A DNA stretch of 41,025 nucleotides from a virus: positions 1 through 41,025 of the IMG/VR virus record IMGVR_UViG_3300047557_003039. One strand, 5' to 3'. Both the position numbers and the translations under genes were made by a program. This document shows positions 22,017 to 31,612 of the stretch, one piece after another. Numbering within the stretch: position 1 is the first letter of the stretch; each line of letters begins with the position of its first letter. A model generated the notes under the pieces. The model was not told the DNA's origin and ran no database searches. It worked only from the letters and a program-made list of their open reading frames with translations.

Positions 22017-22876
22017 TGCTTCGCAACTCCAACTTCCTTTGCCTCTGCTGTTGTAGAAGGACAGTCCGCAAAATCAACCTCAAGATATTTCCAACGGTCA
22101 ACAAACACATCTGTCGGATCTTGTCCATCTGGACCGAACCACATTGTAGGTCCAATAACATTGTCATGTCCAGCCAACCATGCACCCCACCAGGAAAATG
22201 TGGAGTTTGCCATGATACTATGCGAACACATAGACATCATGCACATATCAGTAATATTATCTCCACCTTCCGAAATTAAAAATCTATCGGTAGAGAACAA
22301 TGGTTGCTGAATGCACCACTCTGGATCATCAGAAAAAACAAGAACTGGAAGATCCGAATCAAAGTGTGATAATGCTTCTTCATAATATGACATAGGAAGC
22401 AAAGCATGATAAGTCGGTTTGATTAAATGATCGGTGCGACGAACATGCAAAGATATCGCTTTCCCATCGGGAGCAATATCATCAAAAATTCCTTTACACA
22501 TATTCCACACATCATCGCGCCAAATAAAATCATGACGGATTTCATTTTCAATATGTTTGAAATATTTCTCAGATTGAAAGTATCCGTAAAGATTGATATT
22601 ATCTTCACAGTTATCAAACAAGTCCTGATCAAATGTAAAACTTGCTTCCTGACGATATGGTGCAGGGAAAAGATTGACTTCCTTTATAGATGGAAGTTTA
22701 AACGCCATGAAGAGTTTATGCTGATTCTCTTCATCAGTGAATTCATCGTCAGTTACAGGACCCGGAGGAATACACCAATCATATCCATGTTTAGCAGCAA
22801 TTCCTCTGGTCGCTGCATATTGGAACATTTGATTGCCAAAACGTCCGTTTCTACCTAAGTGATTATGTCCGATCAT
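22013..22876 (-). CDS. GT11-type fucosyltransferase-like glycosyltransferase (second copy)
   Basis: A 287-residue paralogue of the gene at 19603-20460: GRNGRFGNQMFQYAATRGIA, SLHVRRTDHL, VLVFSDDPEW and STFSWWGAWLAG. The second protein differs in its acceptor half and has an extra acidic DDEFTDEENQ insert near residue 43, so the two probably act on different acceptors. Start and stop overlap both neighbours by 4 nt. Confidence 0.88.
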   Translation of the reverse strand: MIGHNHLGRNGRFGNQMFQYAATRGIAAKHGYDWCIPPGPVTDDEFTDEENQHKLFMAFKLPSIKEVNLFPAPYRQEASFTFDQDLFDNCEDNINLYGYFQSEKYFKHIENEIRHDFIWRDDVWNMCKGIFDDIAPDGKAISLHVRRTDHLIKPTYHALLPMSYYEEALSHFDSDLPVLVFSDDPEWCIQQPLFSTDRFLISEGGDNITDMCMMSMCSHSIMANSTFSWWGAWLAGHDNVIGPTMWFGPDGQDPTDVFVDRWKYLEVDFADCPSTTAEAKEVGVAKQ

Positions 22877-23550
22877 AGTTTAGTACCAGGGGGAAGATGA
22901 TAATGGAAACCAAAAGGAGTAATTCCTTCTGTTTCGGGAAGGGGTTTTTCGTGGGAGAATCTAGCAGCAACTTCAATAGGTGCTATTTTACACCCAAGTG
23001 CTTCGTAAATATGGCGATTATGAACGCAGATGATTCCATCCTCGGAGGTAAATCCAACATTCATATGCTTATAAAAGTCTCCCCAATTTACATCAAAATG
23101 AATGTAAGCTCTTTTGGGAACATCAAGAAGTTTTTTACTGCGGAAAGAGAATCCACCATTACCAACTCGATGCCCTTTGCCCCAAGGATCCAGATATGCA
23201 TCAGGAGCAATCATCCAAGGAGCACCAATATAATCATAATTGAACCAATCGTCATCCCACTTATTAGGATTGATTACAAATCCGTCAGGTTGAACAAGTA
23301 AACAATAATCAGTATCAATATGTCGAGAGAGATTGTAGATGCAATAATAGTTGTAATCATGAATCGACTTAATTTCATAAAGTGCTTTTGAAAATTCGAT
23401 TCCCTCAGGAAGATTACCTGGATCTTCATGAGTAATTAATTTAACAGATCCAAAATTAATTCCTTTCATACTATGTTGCAAAGCAAACAGAGCGCCAGGA
23501 ATATTATTTGATGATAAACAAAATAATGTTACATTAGGTAGATTGATCAT
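22873..23550 (-). CDS. DUF5672-type putative glycosyltransferase
   Basis: A 225-residue protein. LPNVTLFCLSSNN, DYCLLVQPDGFVINPNKW (acidic turn in the donor site), FNYDYIGAPW and VGNGGFSFRSKKLL together match the DUF5672 family found in surface-glycan loci, thought to be glycosyltransferases. The C-terminal FSHEKPLPETEGITPFGFHYH is also typical. Activity is untested for most members. The 4-nt overlaps with both neighbours put it firmly in the operon. Confidence 0.83.
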   Translation of the reverse strand: MINLPNVTLFCLSSNNIPGALFALQHSMKGINFGSVKLITHEDPGNLPEGIEFSKALYEIKSIHDYNYYCIYNLSRHIDTDYCLLVQPDGFVINPNKWDDDWFNYDYIGAPWMIAPDAYLDPWGKGHRVGNGGFSFRSKKLLDVPKRAYIHFDVNWGDFYKHMNVGFTSEDGIICVHNRHIYEALGCKIAPIEVAARFSHEKPLPETEGITPFGFHYHLPPGTKL

Positions 23551-24482
23551 AAGTCACCTTGATAGATATCTGAAATTATTTTATACTCTTCCCATTCTAC
23601 CCTACATTGATCAGGTGTGAAAAGATTTCCTTCCCTATCCATATAATGGGTTGGGTAACTATATATGCTTGATCCAAGAGACCACCATCCCCGAGATCGA
23701 TTATGATCAAACCAATACTTTGGTGCAATACAGTGCTCCAAAGTATCACTAGTCCACAACGGCCAGCAAGCAAAAGTAGATGCTCCGCAAATTACATGTC
23801 TTGCATTTTTAATTGCAGCGTAATCCCAAGCAACACTTTGGTGATATGCAGGAAACTCAGGAAGAACATGATTTGCAGTTTTTACATCTTCAGTTACAAT
23901 CGCAAATTCCATTCTTGGATTATATTTAAGCATATTATCAACTGCATTTAACCAATATGATCTAGGCAACCAACACCCAGCATTTCCGATCATATCACTA
24001 CCACGGAAATTAATGATACATACATGTTCGCCATTTGTATCAAAATGATCATATTCAGGTTTGATTTGCAACCACTCTTTTACAAGATCGATCTCATCAT
24101 AAAAATACTCTTCAGACTGAAAGCTTCCATCAATTTTTGTATTGTCAGAGATTTCAAAAAGTTTTTTATCTGTTAATCGAATATCTGTTTGAAGATACGG
24201 ATCAGTATGGAGTCCATGCCGATACTCTCTATAATAGTTGGTGATACTTTCAGGTAGGGTATCTGGAGGTCCTCCGGGTGGACTGGATCCACCCACTACA
24301 TCCTTACCCAAATCGAGATCCATAAAATAAACACCATTATTATTGAATCTCCTGTCGCCAAAATTTTCTAGTCCAGTAAACCCATAATCAAAACCACGCT
24401 TATGTGCGATCATTCTAGTCACAACATAAGCAAATAGTTGATTACCAAATCCCTGTCCGTGATAAAATTCAGTAATAACCAT
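23547..24482 (-). CDS. Divergent GNQLF-type (GT11-like) glycosyltransferase
   Basis: A 311-residue protein. GQGFGNQLFAYVVTRMIAHK has the same G-NQ-F N-terminal motif as the two GT11 genes, VCIINFRGSDM replaces HVRRGD, and CGASTFACWPLW replaces the SWWGAW segment. A Gly/Pro-rich loop (SSPPGGPPDTLP) near residue 70 is unusual. It is probably a GT-B transferase of the fucosyltransferase-like superfamily. I start at the ATG at 24482, which lies 1 nt after the upstream stop; a TTG 9 nt earlier is the only alternative. Confidence 0.75.
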   Translation of the reverse strand: MVITEFYHGQGFGNQLFAYVVTRMIAHKRGFDYGFTGLENFGDRRFNNNGVYFMDLDLGKDVVGGSSPPGGPPDTLPESITNYYREYRHGLHTDPYLQTDIRLTDKKLFEISDNTKIDGSFQSEEYFYDEIDLVKEWLQIKPEYDHFDTNGEHVCIINFRGSDMIGNAGCWLPRSYWLNAVDNMLKYNPRMEFAIVTEDVKTANHVLPEFPAYHQSVAWDYAAIKNARHVICGASTFACWPLWTSDTLEHCIAPKYWFDHNRSRGWWSLGSSIYSYPTHYMDREGNLFTPDQCRVEWEEYKIISDIYQGDL

Positions 24483-24483
24483 A

Positions 24484-25782
24484 TCAACCAATAAACTTTG
24501 TTACCACATGGTCAATATAATCAATCATTGCGGCATTGATTGTTGGGGAGCATCCTAGGAAGAAAACCTTATCTAGAACTTGATTTGCTTTTGGATACTT
24601 TAGTGCATCATCTAGATGAGAATATCCAGGATGAAGAAGAATATTACCTGCAAAGTAATTGCGAGTTTGTACCTTATTCTTTTCAAGATAAGAAACTAGA
24701 GACTCTTTTAATTCTTTGGTATCACAAATTGTAGGAACTCCAAACCAACTAGTTTCTGCCTGAGGAAGTTCATTTACAACACGAACACCAGGAATCTTTT
24801 CAAGAATAGTTTGAATCTTTTCCTTGTTCTGTCTACGTAGATTATGAATCTCCTCAAACTTAGTCAATTGAACAGATCCAACTCCACCTTGAAGATCTAG
24901 AGGCTTGAGGTTATATCCCATATTCGAAAAGATGTATTTGTGATCGACAATTCCATCATAGTTTTTCAACCAACGATCAAAACGCTTTCCACAAGTTCCA
25001 CAAGACAAAAGATTCTGTGCGCCTACGCAATAGCAATCACGTCCCCACCAAGCAAAACTACGAGCAAGATCAACGATTCCCTTTTCATTGGATGAAACCA
25101 TACCACCTTCGATAGTGCAAAGGTGATGCGCAGGATAAAAAGAGCAGGATGCAGCAACTGCATAATCAGTTAGATAATTTCCATTCCACTTACTGCCGAG
25201 ACTATCACAGTTATCTGCAATAACAGCGATGCTCTTTCTCCGACAAAGATCTACAAATTTTCCAATGTCATATGGATTACCAAGAACAGGTGAAGAAATA
25301 GCTGCTACTGTTCGACTTGTAATTTTCCTTTCAATCTGTTCCAAGTCCCAGTTAAGATCATCCCAATTAATATCAACAAAAACTGGTTTCAATCCATTTT
25401 GAACAATTGGCGCAATAGTCGTAGCAAAACCACATGCACATACAATAATCTCATCCCCGTCTTTCCACCCGAAGTGCTTCTTAAGTGCAGCAAACATTAC
25501 AAGGTTAGCAGAACTACCAGAGTTCACCATCACAGAATGATTGAATTTGAACTTCTTTGAAAATTCACGTTCAAATTTATGAACCTTTTCACCAGAAGAC
25601 AACCATTTGCCCATGGTTACTGAGTGAATAATTTCAATAATTTCACTATCATCCCAATAAGGTCCAGAGTAATAAACAGAATCTGTCTCTGGATTAAAAT
25701 TCTTTTTATTTGCAATGAACGGAAAAATATTATCTTCTATCTCTTTAGATGACTCAAGAAATTTTTCGATTAATTGATACAT
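24484..25782 (-). CDS. E1-type (RfbH/AscC-like) sugar 3-dehydrase, PMP/[2Fe-2S]
   Basis: A 432-residue protein of the DegT aminotransferase fold, but with the PLP lysine replaced by His: the usual SFYPxK is SFYPAHH (His219/220). Cys192 (ADNCDSLG), Cys250, Cys252 and Cys264 (CGKRF) follow the C-x57-C-x1-C spacing of the [2Fe-2S] E1 enzymes, with a 4-residue insert before the last Cys. E1 removes the 3-hydroxyl of CDP-4-keto-6-deoxyglucose on the way to 3,6-dideoxyhexoses. Its usual partner reductase (E3) is not in the window. ColD-type dehydratases also have His but lack these cysteines. Confidence 0.87.
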   Translation of the reverse strand: MYQLIEKFLESSKEIEDNIFPFIANKKNFNPETDSVYYSGPYWDDSEIIEIIHSVTMGKWLSSGEKVHKFEREFSKKFKFNHSVMVNSGSSANLVMFAALKKHFGWKDGDEIIVCACGFATTIAPIVQNGLKPVFVDINWDDLNWDLEQIERKITSRTVAAISSPVLGNPYDIGKFVDLCRRKSIAVIADNCDSLGSKWNGNYLTDYAVAASCSFYPAHHLCTIEGGMVSSNEKGIVDLARSFAWWGRDCYCVGAQNLLSCGTCGKRFDRWLKNYDGIVDHKYIFSNMGYNLKPLDLQGGVGSVQLTKFEEIHNLRRQNKEKIQTILEKIPGVRVVNELPQAETSWFGVPTICDTKELKESLVSYLEKNKVQTRNYFAGNILLHPGYSHLDDALKYPKANQVLDKVFFLGCSPTINAAMIDYIDHVVTKFIG

Positions 25783-25829
25783 ATTTACAATTTAACTTAC
25801 TAACAAGATACCATAGTTTTTAATTGCCG

Positions 25830-26633
25830 TCAAGGAGCGGAATTTGTGTGCATAGCGTATTGAGTTTTACTCTTAAGCATTGCACGATGAACATTTTTGT
25901 ACATCAGATAATCCGCAATTCTATTTTCAAATGCACCTCGCCCACCATAAGGAGCAACAGCTTGAATTGAATTGTGTCCAAAAGATTCTTGATAATTAAT
26001 AGATTTCAATTTATCGGTATGTGCCATAAAAATTCCATCCCAAAAAGTTGCGCTACACCAGAAATCTTCAAGTTCTTGTTCTTTTTTAAATCCAGGAATA
26101 TTGATCTGCTCCCACTCTCCTTGACAAGTTACACCCTTTCCATGTATTTGTTCAGACTCCCACGAAGTGAAGGATGGATATCCATGTGTAGACCAATCCT
26201 TTTCCGTCTGTAAAGTTGTGACAATATAATCATTGTCATCGCCCAAAAGACGAATTGATTTTTCAAAAAAACTATCCTTGACGCAAATGTCAACACAACA
26301 ATCAGAACTCACATTAAAAAAGTAAGGAGTTGTGCATGTGTAGATATTCACGAAATAAGGGACGGTATAATTATACCCCAGATCACCCTCCCCTATATTC
26401 AGTTTAAAAAAGTCAATTACTTCATCAGCATAATCACTCACATATACTAACTCAACTTCCTCGGGGTCATACGAGTCATTTAAAATGTCTTCAAATTCCT
26501 GGGTAGATTCTAGATTATTAATCAACAATCTTTTTTTAGTAATATATTTACTTTTGAAATTCCTAAACCAGAGATTTTCTTTTAAATGAAATCGGAAATT
26601 TCCTTCATATAAAATCGTAGTTAAAGTAATCAT
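25830..26633 (-). CDS. Putative glycosyltransferase, unrecognised family (267 aa)
   Basis: A 267-residue soluble protein. The start MITLTTILYEGNFRFHL and the middle segment TTPYFFNVSSDCCVDI (acidic turn, about residue 112) have the look of a GT-A nucleotide-sugar enzyme. The C-terminal half is aromatic-rich and ends NSAP. I cannot name a family. It lies inside the sugar operon, overlaps the next gene by 4 nt and starts a sub-block after a 47-nt gap from the E1-type gene. Glycosyltransferase is the likeliest role by context only. Confidence 0.6.
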   Translation of the reverse strand: MITLTTILYEGNFRFHLKENLWFRNFKSKYITKKRLLINNLESTQEFEDILNDSYDPEEVELVYVSDYADEVIDFFKLNIGEGDLGYNYTVPYFVNIYTCTTPYFFNVSSDCCVDICVKDSFFEKSIRLLGDDNDYIVTTLQTEKDWSTHGYPSFTSWESEQIHGKGVTCQGEWEQINIPGFKKEQELEDFWCSATFWDGIFMAHTDKLKSINYQESFGHNSIQAVAPYGGRGAFENRIADYLMYKNVHRAMLKSKTQYAMHTNSAP

Positions 26634-27376
26634 ACTCTTTCAACCAAATTTTCTGTCCAAATAAAATAAAGAAATCTTTCACATAGATATGATTCTCCAG
26701 ACGTTATAACATGTGGTGGATTTGGAACGTATGAAACAATACTCTGAAGTTTTTGATATAAACTTTTACTATACTTTAAAATATTTTCTTTTGGAACAGC
26801 GTAGTTTCCACCAGGAGCAAATGTAATAACATTTCTTTTTGGAGGATTCACAAAAAAGGCATCGGATATTTCATGAAAGTCCCCAAAATATCTAGTCTCT
26901 ACGTCTCCATTATGATAAAAATTAGCATACTGAACAGGTTGAGAAAAAGTCTCTCCCTCTCCAGACAATGATGTTGGATGATACCTATCAATGGGTAGGA
27001 ATTTATCTGTGCGTAAAGCCTCTGCGAACTTCTCCCTCGTCGTATAATAAAACTCATCAATTTCATATTCCTCTCCAGGTTTTGGATGACTATGAGTTTG
27101 ATTTTTTTTCCTAGAAAATAAATTCCCCTTGATAAAGATACTCATGTCGGGAAGATTTTCATAGTTTTCAACTATGAAACGAAATATATCATAGATGTTT
27201 TCGCCAACATTTGGACTCTTAATATATGTACCAAGGTGAGAAAAATCTTCGTTATATTCATCGGGAGTTCTAGAATATATTACCGTATCCTCAGGTAGAA
27301 TACCATGATCATGAGTAGTTTTTAACCACTCAAGATTGGTACAATAATTTGATACTACTAGTTTTCTACTTGTCAT
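26630..27376 (-). CDS. DUF3431-like putative glycosyltransferase
   Basis: A 248-residue protein. LVVSNYCTNLEWL at the N-terminus, NVGENIYDIFRFIVENYENLPD (about residues 54-76), the FAPGGNYAVPKENIL segment and the late SGESYLCERFLYFIW follow the pattern of DUF3431 proteins, which occur with glycan genes. I use ATG 27376 (MTSRKLVV), 1 nt after the previous stop; an upstream in-frame start would overlap the FkbM gene by 68 nt. Biochemical activity unknown. Confidence 0.72.
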   Translation of the reverse strand: MTSRKLVVSNYCTNLEWLKTTHDHGILPEDTVIYSRTPDEYNEDFSHLGTYIKSPNVGENIYDIFRFIVENYENLPDMSIFIKGNLFSRKKNQTHSHPKPGEEYEIDEFYYTTREKFAEALRTDKFLPIDRYHPTSLSGEGETFSQPVQYANFYHNGDVETRYFGDFHEISDAFFVNPPKRNVITFAPGGNYAVPKENILKYSKSLYQKLQSIVSYVPNPPHVITSGESYLCERFLYFIWTENLVERV

Positions 27377-27377
27377 T

Positions 27378-28127
27378 TTACGAATTTGATAGTGCAAATA
27401 CTTTTTCCGAATGTTCCTTTCTAACCGCGACCAGATTACATCCACTTGCTTCTACCATGTGCTGGCGAATAACTTGATACAGACCTTCATCTAAAGGTGT
27501 GAGGAGATGATTGTTTTGTGGATAATGAGGATGTTCTGGAGAGACTCTGAGTAAGTAAAGATCAAAAATATTTTTATCAAACCATCCAACATAATCTTCA
27601 GGAGAGATTTTTCTATCTAGCATAGTGGAAGCAAATTCAAATTGAATTACTTTTGTTCCGTTATTAAGAATATCTTTTCCACCATTAAAACAATCAATCT
27701 CCATTCCTTCGATATCTACTTTTAGAAAATCAATAGTTTTAATATTTTTTTCTTTACAATATCCATCCAAAGTTTTGATGGGGAATATCATTCCCACATC
27801 TTGCGATGTGGTATGAACTGTTCTAAAAACAAATGATTGCGTATTTGGATAATATGCTAGTTCTCCTTCCTGTTCCCCCAAACCAAATGTATTAAAATAG
27901 ACTTCGTTTTCAATATCATCAGGAGCTTCAAGTTCTTCCAGTTGCTTATAACAACTCAGAACAAAATTAGGATCTGGTTCAAACATATGAAATTGTCTAG
28001 ACCTATCAAAAGAGTTTTTTAGATAATCAATATCATCTCGTAAACCAATATCAAATACTACAGAGATATCTTCTTTGATTTTATTAAAGAACTCAATTTC
28101 GATAGAGTTAAATGGAGAAAAAGGCAT
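27378..28127 (-). CDS. FkbM-family methyltransferase
   Basis: A 249-residue SAM-dependent methyltransferase. VVFDIGLRDDIDYL (SAM loop), FHMFEPDPNF, the strand IDFLKVDIEGMEID (the family's conserved DxxG-E block, about residue 145) and the following ILNNGTKVIQFEF match FkbM enzymes, which O-methylate sugars. The SAM loop is less Gly-rich than usual. One of two FkbM-type genes in the operon (the other is at 29916-30620). It starts 4 nt after the exostosin-like gene. Confidence 0.85.
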   Translation of the reverse strand: MPFSPFNSIEIEFFNKIKEDISVVFDIGLRDDIDYLKNSFDRSRQFHMFEPDPNFVLSCYKQLEELEAPDDIENEVYFNTFGLGEQEGELAYYPNTQSFVFRTVHTTSQDVGMIFPIKTLDGYCKEKNIKTIDFLKVDIEGMEIDCFNGGKDILNNGTKVIQFEFASTMLDRKISPEDYVGWFDKNIFDLYLLRVSPEHPHYPQNNHLLTPLDEGLYQVIRQHMVEASGCNLVAVRKEHSEKVFALSNS

Positions 28128-28131
28128 GAAT

Positions 28132-29064
28132 TTAAATTAAATTATTGGATACAATTTTATTATAAAAGTTTGACAAAATCAACTCATCATGATTCATATT
28201 TTGCACTTGTTGATAAAGATTATCATTAGCAATTAACAATTCTTCGGTGACTTGCGAATAATCATCAACAAAAAGAACAGGATAATCTTTAAACAAAGTT
28301 TCCAAATATGGATGACGTTTCATTACAGGAACTCTCTTCATATAAAGAACTTCCCAGTTACGATGACAATCAATAGCACATCCTCTTGGGCAAAGCATAA
28401 ATTTACATTTTCTTAGATTTGAAAGAAAATCTCCATACTCTACTCTTTGTTTATCTACAATTGCCCATTCTTTATCAACAAACAAAGACTTAATTCCTAC
28501 CCTATCTGAGTGAGAACTTTCATTGTGACTTACATATAGTAAATTAAATTCAGATGGACTTGGAAATTTCATATATTCTATGATATTTTCAATCCTATTA
28601 TCTTGCGGAGACATTCTTCTTTGAACTCCATATGGAGCTGGAATGACTTTGCCACCATGAGAAATAGCATTCACTGCTGAGATGCACAAGACATTCTCAG
28701 GTATTGCGTCAAAGATGTATTCATCAGTCGGAGTGTCTTCTAGATTTGTAAAAATAATAAACTTCATTTCAGGAAAATTTCCACATAAATGAAGCAGATC
28801 ATTTTTTGCGTGAAGTGAATCTACGTAGGGGCGATCAGAATCACTTACCTCAACAATATATCTTTTATATAAACGTATATTATCAATAAACAAAGTCATA
28901 TAATTACGACTTTTCTTTATTTCAAATAATTTAGAAACAAACTCAACATTTGTCAGATTTGCTTCTTTCATAAAAGAAGTATAGATATTTCCCCACTGAC
29001 CAGATTGATCGCCGAAAGAATAATCACAAAGATTGGAGAGAGATACTCCTTCAATCAATTCCAT
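28132..29064 (-). CDS. Exostosin/GT47-like glycosyltransferase
   Basis: A 310-residue protein whose C-terminal half carries a GT-B donor-binding pattern: FMLCPRGCAIDCHRNWEVLYM, then RVPVMKRHPYLETLF and YPVLFVDDYSQVTEELL. This Cys-Pro-Arg-Gly ... aromatic-Glu-Val-Leu run is characteristic of exostosin/GT47-like enzymes in bacterial glycan loci. The N-terminal half is a less conserved acceptor domain. Donor sugar unknown. It overlaps the GT17 gene by 10 nt. Confidence 0.75.
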   Translation of the reverse strand: MELIEGVSLSNLCDYSFGDQSGQWGNIYTSFMKEANLTNVEFVSKLFEIKKSRNYMTLFIDNIRLYKRYIVEVSDSDRPYVDSLHAKNDLLHLCGNFPEMKFIIFTNLEDTPTDEYIFDAIPENVLCISAVNAISHGGKVIPAPYGVQRRMSPQDNRIENIIEYMKFPSPSEFNLLYVSHNESSHSDRVGIKSLFVDKEWAIVDKQRVEYGDFLSNLRKCKFMLCPRGCAIDCHRNWEVLYMKRVPVMKRHPYLETLFKDYPVLFVDDYSQVTEELLIANDNLYQQVQNMNHDELILSNFYNKIVSNNLI

Positions 29065-29912
29065 GATTTAATATATTGGGAGTACTTTTCTTGATTGCCG
29101 ACAATATATTCTGGATACGAATCATCAATCGGGACAACCTGCAATCGATTTGAACGTCCGATAGGATCTAATCCTTCATTTATCCTCTGTTCCATATTAT
29201 CAACGTTCGAAGAAATGTTATTTTCCGTATGCTCATATGAAGCAAGTTTCAAACGAACATTATCAGCATCTCCTAAGAAACTAAAATGCCATCCCGCATT
29301 TTCAATTAGATATGCCTTTCTCCAATCTGTACGAAGACGATCTACTGTAGTCGTTTTAAGATGTTTGAATGTAGAAATTCTAGTCCCTTTCCAATTTTCT
29401 TCATAGAGATAATTGAACTTAAAGTAAAAAGCTCTTTGCAAAGCAACATAATTATGTGAAGGATCAAACCAATCTAAATCTTCAATCACATACGGATTAA
29501 TAATTTCATCGGCATCACTTGTCATAACGATATCATCATCCGTTGCCCCCGCTTTAACAACTCCATATGCACTACATTCCCTATTATAAACAGCTCTTTG
29601 GAAGCGAATGGGAAGATCAATATAACGTGTTCCATTCTCATCTGCAGTTTCATACGCAGTATGGAATGGTCTTTTCACAAGATAATCGTTAAAGTCATTG
29701 GGGATTTCTTCAGTGATGTTGTGGATGATTTTATCATTAAACTTACCGAACCTATCTTTGTTTTCTTGATAGAAAAGTGGTTTTTCATTTCCACTTACTG
29801 TGAAAGGAGATTCTGTAAGGACAAAATAATCGACAACATCATTTAAGATATTAAGTCGCAATTCCAATAAATCCAATTCATTAAAGAAAATAAACGAATC
29901 AAATATTTTCAT
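29055..29912 (-). CDS. Glycosyltransferase family 17
   Basis: A 285-residue GT17-type transferase. The family start MKIFDSFIFFNELDLLELRLN, VDYFVLTESPFTVSG, MTSDADEIINP (DxD metal site, about residue 145) and the NAGWHFSFLGD segment are all present. GT17 is the fold of the animal bisecting N-acetylglucosaminyltransferase III, and many phage and bacterial copies of unknown acceptor exist. It is one of the better-conserved transferases of this operon. Confidence 0.92.
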   Translation of the reverse strand: MKIFDSFIFFNELDLLELRLNILNDVVDYFVLTESPFTVSGNEKPLFYQENKDRFGKFNDKIIHNITEEIPNDFNDYLVKRPFHTAYETADENGTRYIDLPIRFQRAVYNRECSAYGVVKAGATDDDIVMTSDADEIINPYVIEDLDWFDPSHNYVALQRAFYFKFNYLYEENWKGTRISTFKHLKTTTVDRLRTDWRKAYLIENAGWHFSFLGDADNVRLKLASYEHTENNISSNVDNMEQRINEGLDPIGRSNRLQVVPIDDSYPEYIVGNQEKYSQYIKSWN

Positions 29913-29915
29913 ATA

Positions 29916-30620
29916 TCAACTCTTGTAAATGACCTCTAAACAACGCTTTTCTCTATCGTCAGTAAACCCACCTTCAATGTAAGGTGCTACTCTATTCATA
30001 TCCACTGCAGTAGGATCAACCCACCAATCCTCAAAAGGATCATTACCAACGTTTGAAACGTTCTTGGCAATCATCACATACCCAAGAGATTCTAGGAGAT
30101 CAATCTGTTCTTGCTGAACATGCATGTCTTGACCGATGTAAATTGCAGTTTCAAAGCAAATTACAGAAAATCTATAATCACTGTGAGGAATTGCCTTAAG
30201 AGCATCCAAAGTTTGCTGTGCAGGTTCAATATCAACTTGCAAGAAATCAATCTGTTTGGGGAATTTATAATCAACTAAAAGTTTGGCATAGTCTGCCTTT
30301 GTAGCATCTTCGCATAGGCAGGGATTTTTCCTTTTGGATACATACCTATTCCACCCAGGTTCTAGCCATTCAAAAGCAAGTCCCGTCCAATCATATTGCG
30401 ATTCTAGGAGATATGTATTGTTTATTCCAATGCCATCATCGCCACCAATTTCAAGATAGGTGCCATTTCTTTTTCCATTCAAAACACTCAAAGTAAAAAT
30501 GTCTTGAAGAGATTGCGAATAATTTTGCTCTATACTATTCGCAGTATCAAAGTTAACCCTAAGGCGCTCATGATTTTCATTAAAGTAAGTATTCGGATTT
30601 ACATATTCAGGGTTTACCAT
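29916..30620 (-). CDS. FkbM/Methyltransf_21-type methyltransferase
   Basis: A 234-residue SAM-dependent enzyme. SQSLQDIFTLSVL, YLEIGGDDGIGINNTYLLE (SAM site, about residues 54-72), DWTGLAFEWLEPGW and IDFLQVDIEPAQQTL match the FkbM group that methylates glycans. Start at ATG 30620, which overlaps the stop of the epimerase gene (TAATG). It is only distantly similar to the FkbM gene at 27378-28127. Confidence 0.82.
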   Translation of the reverse strand: MVNPEYVNPNTYFNENHERLRVNFDTANSIEQNYSQSLQDIFTLSVLNGKRNGTYLEIGGDDGIGINNTYLLESQYDWTGLAFEWLEPGWNRYVSKRKNPCLCEDATKADYAKLLVDYKFPKQIDFLQVDIEPAQQTLDALKAIPHSDYRFSVICFETAIYIGQDMHVQQEQIDLLESLGYVMIAKNVSNVGNDPFEDWWVDPTAVDMNRVAPYIEGGFTDDREKRCLEVIYKS

Positions 30621-31612
30621 TAGTTTTTCCAATAATCGTAGATGTCTTTTGTAACTTCATAATCCATTCTTTTGACTTTTCGATTGGGTTGTTTCATAGC
30701 CCAAACAAAAACACTTTCTATTAAGTCTTCAAGTTTAGTTTCATCTTTAAATTCTAGCATAGTTTTTGCTTTTGTATGATCACAATATGCGTGCTTAACT
30801 TCATGGCGTGGTTCTCCATGCTCGATTGGCACTTCATATCCATACTTCTTAGCAATCTTTTGAGTTGTTTCTGCAACCTCATTTAAAGAAAAATATTTGT
30901 CTGCGCCAATATTAAAGATTTCATTATCATAATCGGTGAGGAGTTTATCAAAGGGTTCCATGTAATACTTAATATCAGAGAAAGCACGAGTCTGTTCCCC
31001 ATCACCATAAACAAGGATTGGTTCACCATTAAGTGCTTTACGGATAAAAATACCAATTACATTCCGGTATTTGTCCCAGATATTTTGATAGATACCCAAA
31101 ACATTATGGGGTCTAACAATATTATAACGAAGACCAAACTGTTCCTGAGCAAGTTTTAAATCACACTCCACAGCATATTTTGCGATACCATAGGGATCAA
31201 TTGGTTGTGGTTTTTTATCTTCAGTAAAAGGTGGTTCTTGTTCTCCATAAACAGCCATACTAGAAGTAAAGATTACTTTAGTATCATGGGTGATACATTC
31301 GTTAATTAAATTTGCAGAACAAACTAAATTGTTACGGTAGTTATAATTACGAATAAACGGAGAAAGTCCTTCTGCCGCATATGCAGCAAAATGGACAAGA
31401 ACTTCTGGTTTGTATTCTTCAAAAAGTTCTACAACTTTTTTTCTCCGTTCCAGATTCATCTTTACAAAAGTAAAGTTTTCTGCACTAGGAACAAATGCCT
31501 TATATCCCCCAGAAAGATCATCAATTCCAACAACTTGATGTCCTTGACTGATTAAATGTCGTGTATAATTTGCGCCCAAAAGTCCAGCGCATCCAGTTAC
31601 AAAAATTTTCAT
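30620..31612 (-). CDS. NAD-dependent nucleotide-sugar epimerase (GalE-like SDR)
   Basis: A 330-residue extended short-chain dehydrogenase. FVTGCAGLLGANYTRHL (NAD-binding GxxGxxG variant), FTSSMAVYGE with the catalytic Ser, and PYGIAKYAVE with Tyr-x3-Lys (about residues 142-150) are present. YGDGEQTRAFSDIKYYMEPF is the sugar-domain signature of UDP-glucose 4-epimerase-like enzymes. Substrate cannot be fixed from sequence; a UDP-hexose or UDP-HexNAc is usual. It overlaps both neighbours by 3-4 nt. Confidence 0.87.
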   Translation of the reverse strand: MKIFVTGCAGLLGANYTRHLISQGHQVVGIDDLSGGYKAFVPSAENFTFVKMNLERRKKVVELFEEYKPEVLVHFAAYAAEGLSPFIRNYNYRNNLVCSANLINECITHDTKVIFTSSMAVYGEQEPPFTEDKKPQPIDPYGIAKYAVECDLKLAQEQFGLRYNIVRPHNVLGIYQNIWDKYRNVIGIFIRKALNGEPILVYGDGEQTRAFSDIKYYMEPFDKLLTDYDNEIFNIGADKYFSLNEVAETTQKIAKKYGYEVPIEHGEPRHEVKHAYCDHTKAKTMLEFKDETKLEDLIESVFVWAMKQPNRKVKRMDYEVTKDIYDYWKN

